NCBI GenBank assembly: GCA_002483265.1
Contig: DLHO01000017.1
Location: 3,450-67,449 of the forward strand
Direction of reading: 5' to 3'
DNA: 64,000 nt
DNA from: Flavobacteriales bacterium UBA7666
Lineage (GTDB): Bacteria > Bacteroidota > Bacteroidia > Flavobacteriales_D > Crocinitomicaceae
Below, piece by piece: positions 10,601 through 15,313 of this stretch; within the stretch, counting starts at the first letter, position 1, and the number at the start of each line of letters is the position of its first letter. The translations under genes and the position numbers were made by a program. Below the pieces are notes generated by a model, which saw nothing but the letters and a program-made list of their open reading frames with translations, ran no database searches and was not told the DNA's origin.

Positions 10601-11006
10601 TCAAACAAGCCCAACACATACCTATGATGATCAACCCGGAGTGTATCACATTACTTTATACGCAACAAATGCTGCGGGTTGCAGGGACAGTGCAGTTGCT
10701 GTAGTTTCAGTGATTGATGAATTGATCTTTTATGTGCCGAATGCCTTCACTCCTGATGGAGATGAGTTTAACAATGTTTTCTTTCCGGTATTTAGTTCCG
10801 GATTCGATGGACAGAATTATACGCTGTTGATTTTTGATCGTTGGGGAGAAGTAATCTTCGAATCTCACAATGTAGACTTTGGTTGGGATGGAACGTATAT
10901 CGGAGAATTGTGTAAAGAAGGTGTTTATACCTGGAAAATCACGATTAAGGAACGAAATAAAGACAAGCATCACGAGTATGTGGGACATGTGAACCTTTTG
11001 AAATAA
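4632..11006 (+). CDS. Giant T9SS surface protein with repeat stalk and CHU_C sorting domain
   Basis: A 2124-aa secreted, probably adhesin-like protein. In order: signal peptide (about 1-24); a PPC-like beta domain (to about 160); a jelly-roll-type region (about 165-385); Ig-like segments (about 385-545); a proprotein-convertase P-domain-like segment (about 570-715, with L-T-H-T-W-D-E-D-L and G-T-W-N-L-V-V-S-D); five 93-residue repeats (768-1232); five Big2-like repeats of 71-74 residues (about 1237-1606); further PKD/Ig-like modules; a PKD domain with F-W-E-F-G-D-G (about 1940-2020); and the gliding-motility-associated C-terminal domain (about 2034-2124, FYVPNAFTPDGDEFNN). That last domain is the known T9SS export signal. 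First and last parts match the 805-aa protein at 11598; about 1320 residues between are extra. Ligand unknown; no sprF/porP gene is adjacent. Confidence 0.92.
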   Translation: MKTTIFWGYILLPLFSLLGFSVFSQGADTQAGATAVPISVPLNASGSTTSAANNYNAAGTTFDDGPDWYYYYCAPTNATLWVTITFTPGGLANPVMPSITVLDGIGTLLGQTQIFGDVSGTYGIPFTPLAGQCYYFVVDNDGVSGPPGFNYNIQISNTVPVHPANPTQPACTNIGFDAGSTAGWLGSWGHSMQTGIFPQPTPTYTPIFYNTTGGHHTVTTPGLDLQAPIQKVCPQIPGNTNSLAIGDGPNGAYGGASIEQKFQVTASNALFTYYYALVIQDGGASGSTAHTDQEQPYFKIDALNCAGVPIACGNLLVTGGPGIPGFTQIGTSGTYWKDWTAVMLDLTPYIGSCVTMRFTVGDCSIGAHYAYAYLDATCAPMSIVAPPNICQFQTSTLTAPTGAATYSWVNTAAPGTVLSTTNTLSITPTTTGTFNYQCTMTSVTGCNSTLTSSVTVLPTPQITVTNPPAVCSPGTVDLTSASVVTINSGTGTIGYFSDAACTVPIASPNAVSASGTYYIQILNANGCSEVEPVTVVVNTTPATNVITANQSICPGGSVNLTSTVTPTSSTTPMTFTNTADFVVPDGVSSVSSPITVSGVNPQTPGVLPIVSVCMNLTHTWDEDLQIYLQCPNGTLLNLSTSNGLDGDNYTNTCFTPTGISIIGGVAPFNGNFSPEQAFTALNACSVNGTWNLVVSDNFAGDAGMILDWSITFNSFSPGATFAWSPLTNMTNSTTLSPTVTPTVTTTYTLTGTSGTGGCTSTDNVIITVNPLPTATIAGTTTVCQNAAAPTITFTGANGTAPYTFTYNINGGANQTIGSGAGTTATITVPTATTGTFTYNLVSVTSAMGCSQNQTGSAIVTVNPLPTATISGTTSVCQNAAAPTITFTGANGTAPYTFTYNINGGANQTVSSGAGTTATVTAPTATSGTFTYNLVSVTSAMGCSQNQTGSTIITVNPLPTATITGTTTVCQNAAAPTITFTGANGTAPYTFTYNINGGANQTVSSGAGSTATITAPTGTAGTFTYNLVSISAATTCSQNQTGSAIITVNPLPTATIAGTTTLCQNGTAPTITFTGANGTAPYMFTYNINGGANQTVSSGAGTTATVTAPTATSGTFTYNLVSVTSAMGCSQNQTGSAVVTINSLPTATIAGTTTVCQNGAAPTITFTGANGTAPYTFTYTINGGANQTVSSGAGSTATVTAPTGTTGIFTYSLVSVLSATTCSQNQTGNAIITVNPTPTIGGTFTACAGSTTQLTGSGTPAATPWLSSNTAVATISSTGLVMGVTPGTSTITYTNSDGCIATQAVTITSGATISGNLVICIGATTQLSGTGTPAVTTPWVSSNTAVATVSNTGLVTSLTAGTTTITYTNSSGCLDSKVVTVNPLPTVTGSDVCLGGSTQLTGSGTANATTPWVSSNTAVATVSNTGLVTGVSVGSTTITYTNSNGCSNTLVLNVVGNPAIGGTLNACIGATTQLSATGTPNATNPWTSSNPAVATVSNTGLVTGVSAGTTTITFTNSSSCQSTAVVTINPLPTITGNLNVCAGLTTQLTGSPTATATTPWTSSNTAIATISNTGLVTGVSAGTTTITYTNSNGCSQTAVVTVNALPTATIAGASTICAGTSTTFTISGTPNATVVYSNGAANSNVVLNAAGTATVNTGVLNTTTTYTLVSAQSAAPASCSNTLTGSITITVNPIPVMSPVANMIVCPGDNVLIPVFTSNPTGATYAWTNSNTAIGLGASGSGNIPTFTAVNAGIAPINGTVTVIPTLNGCSGSSVTFTIGVSNNPSANAGTDISLCINSLTGNQIGSPSVAGNTYSWNPTTGLSNAAISNPTVSTANAGTTQYTVTVTNALGCESTDVVSVTINPLPLISFTSDAIDGCAPVSITFTNTSPNSVNCLWTFEGGGTQVGCGSVTQQYGSAGVFDVTLTITDALGCMNSLTNTDMITIYPEVNASFGVNVYEQSILNPVFHFTNTSTNATSYFWEFGDGNTSTQTSPTHTYDDQPGVYHITLYATNAAGCRDSAVAVVSVIDELIFYVPNAFTPDGDEFNNVFFPVFSSGFDGQNYTLLIFDRWGEVIFESHNVDFGWDGTYIGELCKEGVYTWKITIKERNKDKHHEYVGHVNLLK
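6933..8327 (+). repeat. Five tandem 279-bp (93-aa) repeats inside the giant surface protein gene
   Basis: Units begin at 6933, 7212, 7491, 7770 and 8049, each exactly 279 bp from the next. Each encodes PLPTATI, then T-V-C-Q-N, A-P-T-I-T-F-T-G-A-N-G-T-A-P-Y, a G-G-A-N-Q-T motif, T-F-T-Y-N-L-V-S and a C-S-Q-N-Q-T-G end, with two cysteines per unit that could form one disulphide. Units 2 and 4 share one ending (V-T-S-A-M-G-C) and units 3 and 5 another (A-T-T-C), pointing to duplication of a two-unit block. No unit is broken or shifted in length. Confidence 0.95.
8341..9450 (+). repeat. Five Big2-like tandem repeats in the same gene
   Basis: Five units of about 71-74 codons, each with C-x-G-x-T-T-Q-L, P-W-x-S-S-N-T-A-V-A-T-(V/I)-S-N-T-G-L-V and G-T-T-T-I-T-Y-T-N-S-x-G-C. 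This is the pattern of bacterial Ig-like group 2 modules of surface adhesins. Sequence differs more between units than in the 279-bp array, so this array is probably older. Boundaries are approximate. Confidence 0.85.
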
Positions 11007-11045
11007 TTACGAATTACGCACTTCGACTTCGCTCAGTGTCCTTTC
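11007..11045. repeat. ACGAATTACG-flanked palindromic element after a stop codon
   Basis: Directly after the stop codon of the giant gene is TTACGAATTACG, then a segment with short inverted ends (CACT...AGTG) around TTCGACTTCGCTC. The ACGAATTACG part is shared with the elements at 14935 and 48538, which carry a different palindrome in the middle. The rest of the 214-bp gap up to 11220 holds the copy-2 promoter block and nothing else I can identify. Confidence 0.55.
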
Positions 11046-11162
11046 GAATTATTGAAACTTAAATAGTTGATTTTCCTTCGGATGCAAGGCAGGATTTGTC
11101 TATGTATTACCTGTAATTGCATTAGCTGATGAATGTTAAAAAAGGATTAATTTAAAAAAAAA

Positions 11163-11220
11163 GACAACCAGCAAGCTTTTATTTCGTCAACTTTGCAAAC
11201 TGAACTAAATTAATCTTTTA
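11163..11220 (+). promoter_or_regulatory. Conserved upstream block of cassette copy 2 (probable promoter)
   Basis: Homologue of 4199-4254: GACAACCAGC, then ATTTCGTCAAC and a -7-like box CAACTTTG at 11188-11195, ending CTTTTA just before the ATG at 11221. The box-to-start distance is 25 bp, against 23 bp in copy 1. Confidence 0.5.
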
Positions 11221-11574
11221 ATGAACAAGAATTTCATTAACTGTTTGTGCTTTACTACTGCGTTATTCTTTTTTTCTGGATTTACTGCGTATAGTCAACA
11301 GTCTGAAACACATGACGATCATGAGTATGCGAATCCCAATGTGTCGGGAGTAGGGTCTTCTACCATCGTTTATCACTTAAATTCACCTCTTGAAACTAAC
11401 GTTTTAGCTGAATTGGAATCCTATATGGAATCCTTGAATGCTGTTGCGCAAGTTGATGTTAACGGGCAAGATATTTCTATCCAGTTCAAACATATTACTA
11501 CTCATCAGAATATCCATTTGTTTATTGAACGGATGGAAATGTTATATATCTACAAAAATTCAAAATCAAATTAA
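11221..11574 (+). CDS. Small secreted protein, cassette copy 2
   Basis: Paralogue of the protein at 4255: also 117 aa, no gaps, same signal peptide core (FINCLCFTT) and same strand-helix-strand-strand-helix pattern (STIVYHL, then ETNVLAELESYMESL, VAQVDV, DISIQFK, HLFIERMEMLYI). The mature parts are conserved mainly in the hydrophobic strands and the last helix (R-M-E-M-L-Y-I is identical), and vary in surface positions, as expected for a maintained fold. No cysteine remains in the mature protein, so it is not a classical metal-binding HMA domain. The 805-aa surface protein begins 23 bp downstream. Function unknown; a dedicated partner of that protein is an inference from the duplicated pairing. 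Confidence 0.8.
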   Translation: MNKNFINCLCFTTALFFFSGFTAYSQQSETHDDHEYANPNVSGVGSSTIVYHLNSPLETNVLAELESYMESLNAVAQVDVNGQDISIQFKHITTHQNIHLFIERMEMLYIYKNSKSN

Positions 11575-11597
11575 ATAGAATACCACCTCTCTTCGTT

Positions 11598-14015
11598 ATG
11601 AAAAAAAATATTTTTAGGAGTTTTCTCCTATTGCCTATATTCTTACTCCTAAGTCTTTCAACCTTCTCACAAGGTGGTGATGACGATATAACTGCTAGTT
11701 TTTCCCCCATTACACTTCCATTTAATGCTTTGGGTTCAACAGTGTTTGCAACCAATGATTTCGATGATCTTACATCAGCATTTGACGACGGGCCAGATTG
11801 GTTTTATTACTATTGTGCTACTTCCAGTGCTACTATTTGGACAACGATCAGCTTTACTCCCGGAGGTCTGGCAAATCCGGTATATCCGCAGATTGTGATT
11901 TATAATGCAACAACCCTGGATGTAGTAGCGATAACACAAGTAGCCGGGGATAATTCCGGCACCATGGGAGCTTTCTTTGACCCGGTACCGGGGGAGTGTT
12001 ATTATTTTTGGATTGATAACGCAAATTTCACCGGATTTGATTATGCGATCCAGATTACTAATGTTGTTCCAGCAGAACCTGTAGCTCCTACTCAGCCTGC
12101 ATGTACGAATATTGGTTTTGATTCAGGTTCTGCCAGTGGATGGCAGGGATCCTGGGGGCACTCTATGCGGATCGGCTCAACCGGAGATTTAACTCCAATT
12201 TATACACCGATGTTCTTTACGATGAACTCGGGTCAACACGATATTACAACCGGAGGAGTGGATATCCAAGCTCCTATCAACCAGGTTTGTCCGTTAATTC
12301 CCGGAAATGCGAATTCCATTCGTTTGGGAGATGGTCCGAACGGTGCATATGGTGGTTCCAGGATTGAGCAGAAATTTCAGGTAACATCTTCCAATGCCTT
12401 GTTTACCTATTATTATGCTGCAGTATTGCAAAATGCTTATACCATTGAAGATCTTGACGGTGATGGAATATCAACAGATACAGTACCACATTTAGACGAG
12501 GAGCAACCTTACTTTCAAATTGACGCACAGGATTGTTTCGGGAACCCGATAGCCTGTGGTAATCTATTGGTAACGGGTGGTCCGGGAATCCCGGGGTTTA
12601 CTCAAATTGGTAATTCGGGTGTGTTTTGGAAAAACTGGACACCGGTCATGTTGGATTTAACTCCTTACATCGGTTCATGTATTACGATTCGATTTACTGT
12701 CGGTGATTGTTCTCAGGGTGCGCATTATGCATATGCTTATCTGGATGCGACTTGTGCGCCAATGGATATCATTTCACCACCTGATGTTTGTCAATTCCAA
12801 ACATCCACCTTAACGGCACCGGTTGGTGCCGCGGGTTATTCTTGGGTGGAAACTTCTGCACCCGGAACGGTACTCGGAACATCCAATACTTTATCCATTA
12901 CACCGACAACGACAGGAACGTTTACTTATCAATGTACGCTGACATCTTTGGTAGGCTGTAATTCTACTATCACTGCTTCGGTTACGGTAGTACCAGGTCC
13001 ACAGATTACGGTTACGAATCCAACGGCAGATTGTTCGGCAACAGTCGACTTAACAGCTCCGGGAATCGTTACGATTAATTCAGGAACCGGAACACTTGAA
13101 TATTTTACGGATGCAGCCTGTACTATTCCGCTTGCAAATCCGAATGCTGTTACGACGGCCGGAACCTATTATATTCGTCTCAGAAATGCAGCCGGATGTT
13201 CTGATGTTGAGCCGGTCACTGTAGCATATACTGGTTTACCTGTTGATTTTACCAGCAGTGTATCGGGAGGATGTGCGCCGGTTTCTATTACGTTTACACA
13301 TAACAGTCCGACTTCAGTTAATTGTGTCTGGACATTTGAAGGGGTAGGAACGCAGGTTGGCTGCGGCTCGGTTACTCAACAATACAACGCAGCAGGAACG
13401 TATGATGTAACTTTGACTGTTACGGATGTGAACGGTTGTACCGGTACAGTTACACATGCTGACATGGTTACTATTTCTCCACAAGTGAATGCTTCTTTCG
13501 GAGTGAATATTTACGAGCAATCCATTCTGAACCCGGTATTCCATTTTACGAATACGTCGACAAATGCAACATCGTATGTTTGGGAATTCGGTGATGGAAC
13601 AACATCTACAACTGTAAGCCCGACTCATACTTACGAGAATACTCCGGGTGTTTATCACGTTATTTTGCATGCAACGAATGCGGCAGGTTGTGAAGACATT
13701 GCAGTTGCTGTAGTTTCTGTGATTGATGAATTGATCTTCTATGTACCGAATGCCTTTACTCCGGATGGTGATGAGTTTAACAATGTCTTCTTCCCGGTAT
13801 TCAGTTCCGGATTTGACGGACAAAATTATACCTTGTCAATCTATGACCGTTGGGGAGAAGTAATCTTTGAATCTCACGATGTAGAAATGGGCTGGGATGG
13901 AACTTACATTGGACAATTGTGTAAAGAAGGTGTTTATACCTGGAAAATTAACATCAAGGAACGAAATAAAGACAAGCATCACGAGTATGTGGGGCATGTG
14001 AATTTGTTGAAGTAA
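11598..14015 (+). CDS. T9SS surface protein with CHU_C domain, cassette copy 2
   Basis: An 805-aa secreted protein, a short version of the 4632 product. Signal peptide (about 1-24), PPC-like domain with FDDGPDWFYYYC, jelly-roll-type region (CTNIGFD ... GGPGIPGFTQIG ... LDATCAPM), Ig-like segments to about residue 545, then directly the PKD region (CAPVSITFTHNSP, F-G-D-G-T) and the CHU_C sorting domain (about 714-805). The P-domain and both repeat arrays of copy 1 are missing. The last 100 codons are nearly identical in DNA to copy 1, suggesting recent duplication or gene conversion. Residues around 290 (D-L-D-G-D-G) form a possible calcium loop not present in copy 1. A strong palindromic terminator follows at 14030. 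Confidence 0.9.
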   Translation: MKKNIFRSFLLLPIFLLLSLSTFSQGGDDDITASFSPITLPFNALGSTVFATNDFDDLTSAFDDGPDWFYYYCATSSATIWTTISFTPGGLANPVYPQIVIYNATTLDVVAITQVAGDNSGTMGAFFDPVPGECYYFWIDNANFTGFDYAIQITNVVPAEPVAPTQPACTNIGFDSGSASGWQGSWGHSMRIGSTGDLTPIYTPMFFTMNSGQHDITTGGVDIQAPINQVCPLIPGNANSIRLGDGPNGAYGGSRIEQKFQVTSSNALFTYYYAAVLQNAYTIEDLDGDGISTDTVPHLDEEQPYFQIDAQDCFGNPIACGNLLVTGGPGIPGFTQIGNSGVFWKNWTPVMLDLTPYIGSCITIRFTVGDCSQGAHYAYAYLDATCAPMDIISPPDVCQFQTSTLTAPVGAAGYSWVETSAPGTVLGTSNTLSITPTTTGTFTYQCTLTSLVGCNSTITASVTVVPGPQITVTNPTADCSATVDLTAPGIVTINSGTGTLEYFTDAACTIPLANPNAVTTAGTYYIRLRNAAGCSDVEPVTVAYTGLPVDFTSSVSGGCAPVSITFTHNSPTSVNCVWTFEGVGTQVGCGSVTQQYNAAGTYDVTLTVTDVNGCTGTVTHADMVTISPQVNASFGVNIYEQSILNPVFHFTNTSTNATSYVWEFGDGTTSTTVSPTHTYENTPGVYHVILHATNAAGCEDIAVAVVSVIDELIFYVPNAFTPDGDEFNNVFFPVFSSGFDGQNYTLSIYDRWGEVIFESHDVEMGWDGTYIGQLCKEGVYTWKINIKERNKDKHHEYVGHVNLLK

Positions 14016-14029
14016 ACACAAACGAAAAT

Positions 14030-14071
14030 AAAAACAGTAGGCACGCGATTAATCGCGTGCCTACTGTTTTT
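14030..14071. terminator. Perfect 42-bp palindrome starting AAAACAGTAG; bidirectional terminator or REP-like element
   Basis: A perfect inverted repeat with no loop bases other than the central AATT region: left arm AACAGTAGGCACGCGATT, right arm its exact complement. It has A runs on the left and T runs on the right, so it can end transcription from both the surface gene (+) and doxX (-), which converge here. It shares its outer ends (AACAGTAGG...CCTACTGTT) with the palindrome at 54935 though the cores differ. Confidence 0.85.
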
Positions 14072-14087
14072 TCATAATCACATTTTT

Positions 14088-14480
14088 TTATTTCGATGGG
14101 GTCGGAGCCAGTTTAAACCTTCCATAAGCAACGAAAGCTGCAATTACTCCGAATATGATGTTGAATCCAATCTGTGAAGCTTCGCCACGACAGATGTGAA
14201 AAACACTTGCACTGATCATCAGTAATACGATTCCGGTTGCTGCAATTGGTGTTAAGATCGGTTTGAAACGGAACAGAGTTGGAAGGAGTACTCCCAAAGC
14301 TCCCAATAAATCAATTACACCGGTTAATCTGACAAATGCAGGTGAAACAGATCCTGTCCATGGCCACATGGCTTCCAGTTGGTCGATTGGCTGGGCTAAT
14401 TTGGCATATGCTGCCCAGATTAAAGTAAGTCCAAGAAGGATCTGTGCGATCCAAAGTAAAATGTGCATTGTTTTTTTCAT
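14088..14480 (-). CDS. DoxX family membrane protein
   Basis: A 130-aa protein with four predicted membrane helices (about residues 4-22, 47-65, 72-90, 100-118) and the DoxX pattern: R/W-A-A-Y-A-K-L near the end of helix 1 and G-V-I-D-L-L-G-A-L-G-V-L-L-P in helix 2. DoxX-type proteins are small membrane proteins often tied to thiol or quinone redox reactions; the exact role here is unknown. The start is MKKTMHILL at 14480; a longer frame to 14567 would run through the regulatory region and has no membrane character. It is divergent from the hxlR gene at 14594 with an operator-like repeat between them, so it is probably the target of that regulator. Confidence 0.85.
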   Translation of the reverse strand: MKKTMHILLWIAQILLGLTLIWAAYAKLAQPIDQLEAMWPWTGSVSPAFVRLTGVIDLLGALGVLLPTLFRFKPILTPIAATGIVLLMISASVFHICRGEASQIGFNIIFGVIAAFVAYGRFKLAPTPSK

Positions 14481-14521
14481 TGTGTGTTCTGATTTTAATT
14501 CCCGGATAAAAGTATGTAGGT

Positions 14522-14552
14522 TTGCTATCCAAACGAAAGCACTTTCCATTTG
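14522..14552 (+). promoter_or_regulatory. Probable hxlR promoter
   Basis: TTG at 14522-14524, 20-bp spacer, then TCCATTTG at 14545-14552, one base from the TAnnTTTG consensus of Bacteroidota promoters. A CTATCCAA half-site (14525-14532) lies in the spacer and the full operator overlaps the -7 box. Confidence 0.5.
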
Positions 14553-14567
14553 GATAGCACTATCCAA
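14550..14567. promoter_or_regulatory. Probable HxlR operator
   Basis: Perfect inverted repeat TTGGATAG-CA-CTATCCAA in the doxX/hxlR intergenic region. A third half-site CTATCCAA lies at 14525-14532, 35 bp upstream of the matching half. HxlR-family dimers bind palindromes of about this size in divergent promoters, so autoregulation and control of doxX is the likely purpose. Confidence 0.65.
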
Positions 14568-14593
14568 TCGGGAAGTAATGGAAAAAAAGAGTT

Positions 14594-14932
14594 ATGTTGT
14601 CAACAGGAGGATGCCCTAAGAATATTTTATCAATAAAGGATGCACTCGAAGCAGTGGAGGGAAGATGGAAACTATTAATTCTATTTGCTTTGTCTGAGGA
14701 GCCGAAAAGATTCAAAGAACTGAGTAGAGTAGTTTCCGGAATTACGGACAAGACTTTGTCGCGGGAATTGAAATTACTTGAATTCAATAAGCTGATCACA
14801 CGGGAAGTGTTCGATACATTTCCACCAACGGTGCAGTATACGATTACGAACCATGGAAAATCATTGGAGAAAGTGATCGAAGAATTGCATTATTGGGGAT
14901 TGGCTCATCGGAAGGAGGTTTTGGGTAAATAA
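14594..14932 (+). CDS. HxlR family winged-helix regulator
   Basis: A 112-aa MarR-related transcription factor. It has the HxlR layout: an N-terminal cysteine (G-C-P, residues 6-8), the helix with V-E-G-R-W-K-L-L-I-L, a recognition helix region (RFKELSRVVSGITDKTLSREL) and the wing (VFDTFPPTVQYTIT). Some HxlR proteins with a single N-terminal cysteine sense electrophiles or oxidants; the cysteine is here, but sensing is an inference. It is divergent from doxX and probably controls it through the palindrome at 14550. The start ATG at 14594 has a purine run upstream; another ATG at 14578 is in a different frame. A 43-bp repeat element begins 2 bp after the stop codon. Confidence 0.88.
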   Translation: MLSTGGCPKNILSIKDALEAVEGRWKLLILFALSEEPKRFKELSRVVSGITDKTLSRELKLLEFNKLITREVFDTFPPTVQYTITNHGKSLEKVIEELHYWGLAHRKEVLGK

Positions 14933-14934
14933 TT

Positions 14935-14977
14935 ACGAATTACGTCCCGATAGCTATCGGGATACGAATTACGAATT
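14935..14977. repeat. 43-bp dispersed element with TCCCGATAGCTATCGGGA palindrome, copy 1
   Basis: ACGAATTACG, then the 18-bp perfect palindrome TCCCGATAGCTATCGGGA, then TACGAATTACGAATT. It is identical over all 43 bp to 48538-48580. It starts 2 bp after the hxlR stop. It may work as a transcription terminator or be a non-autonomous repeat. Confidence 0.85.
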
Positions 14978-15004
14978 GTTTTTCTTAATTACTTTACACT
15001 TTTG
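14976..15004 (+). promoter_or_regulatory. Possible promoter in a gene-free stretch
   Basis: TTG at 14976-14978, 18-bp spacer, CACTTTTG at 14997-15004 (one base from TAnnTTTG). No coding region follows on this strand before the hairpin at 15261, so if active it would make an RNA of roughly 290 nt. Apart from this and the 15126 repeat, I see nothing identifiable in the gap 14933-15313. Confidence 0.3.
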
Positions 15005-15125
15005 GGAAATTGGGTTGGCTTAGATTCCAGTGGTTTTGTGTTTGTATCTAGTCTAAAATATATTCAAACGAACTAAAAGATGTTGATTTCATAGAGAAAC
15101 GGGGTGTTAAATCCTTAACCTTTTC

Positions 15126-15180
15126 ATACTGTATCCATACAGTATCTATGCTCTATCCATACTCTATCTATATTGCATCG
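15126..15180. repeat. Tandem 11-bp degenerate repeat with embedded palindrome
   Basis: Five 11-bp units in a row: ATACTGTATCC, ATACAGTATCT, ATGCTCTATCC, ATACTCTATCT, ATATTGCATCG. Units alternate (endings CC, CT, CC, CT), so there is also a 22-bp period. The first two units form the inverted repeat TACTGTAT-CC-ATACAGTA (15128-15145). It is non-coding. A period of about one helical turn is what a row of protein binding sites would show. Confidence 0.7.
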
Positions 15181-15260
15181 GTACTTGAACTTTTCATTGT
15201 ATAAAATCTATTACAATTGATTTTACACTTTCGAGAAGATCACCCGATTTTATATAAAAC

Positions 15261-15298
15261 AAAAATGGGTGTCCACCGCAGCGGACACCCATTTTTTT
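15261..15298. terminator. Bidirectional rho-independent terminator
   Basis: Stem ATGGGTGTCC / GGACACCCAT with an 8-nt loop, A run on the left and seven Ts on the right. It lies 15 bp past the stop of the OmpA-like gene on the minus strand and can also stop transcription entering from the left. Confidence 0.9.
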
Positions 15299-15313
15299 AT
15301 CATTTATGATATC

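Noticed and set aside
11007..11220. Extra small gene between the two cassettes
   Set aside because: No reading frame with a sensible start, composition or homology; the region is explained by the repeat element and promoter block.
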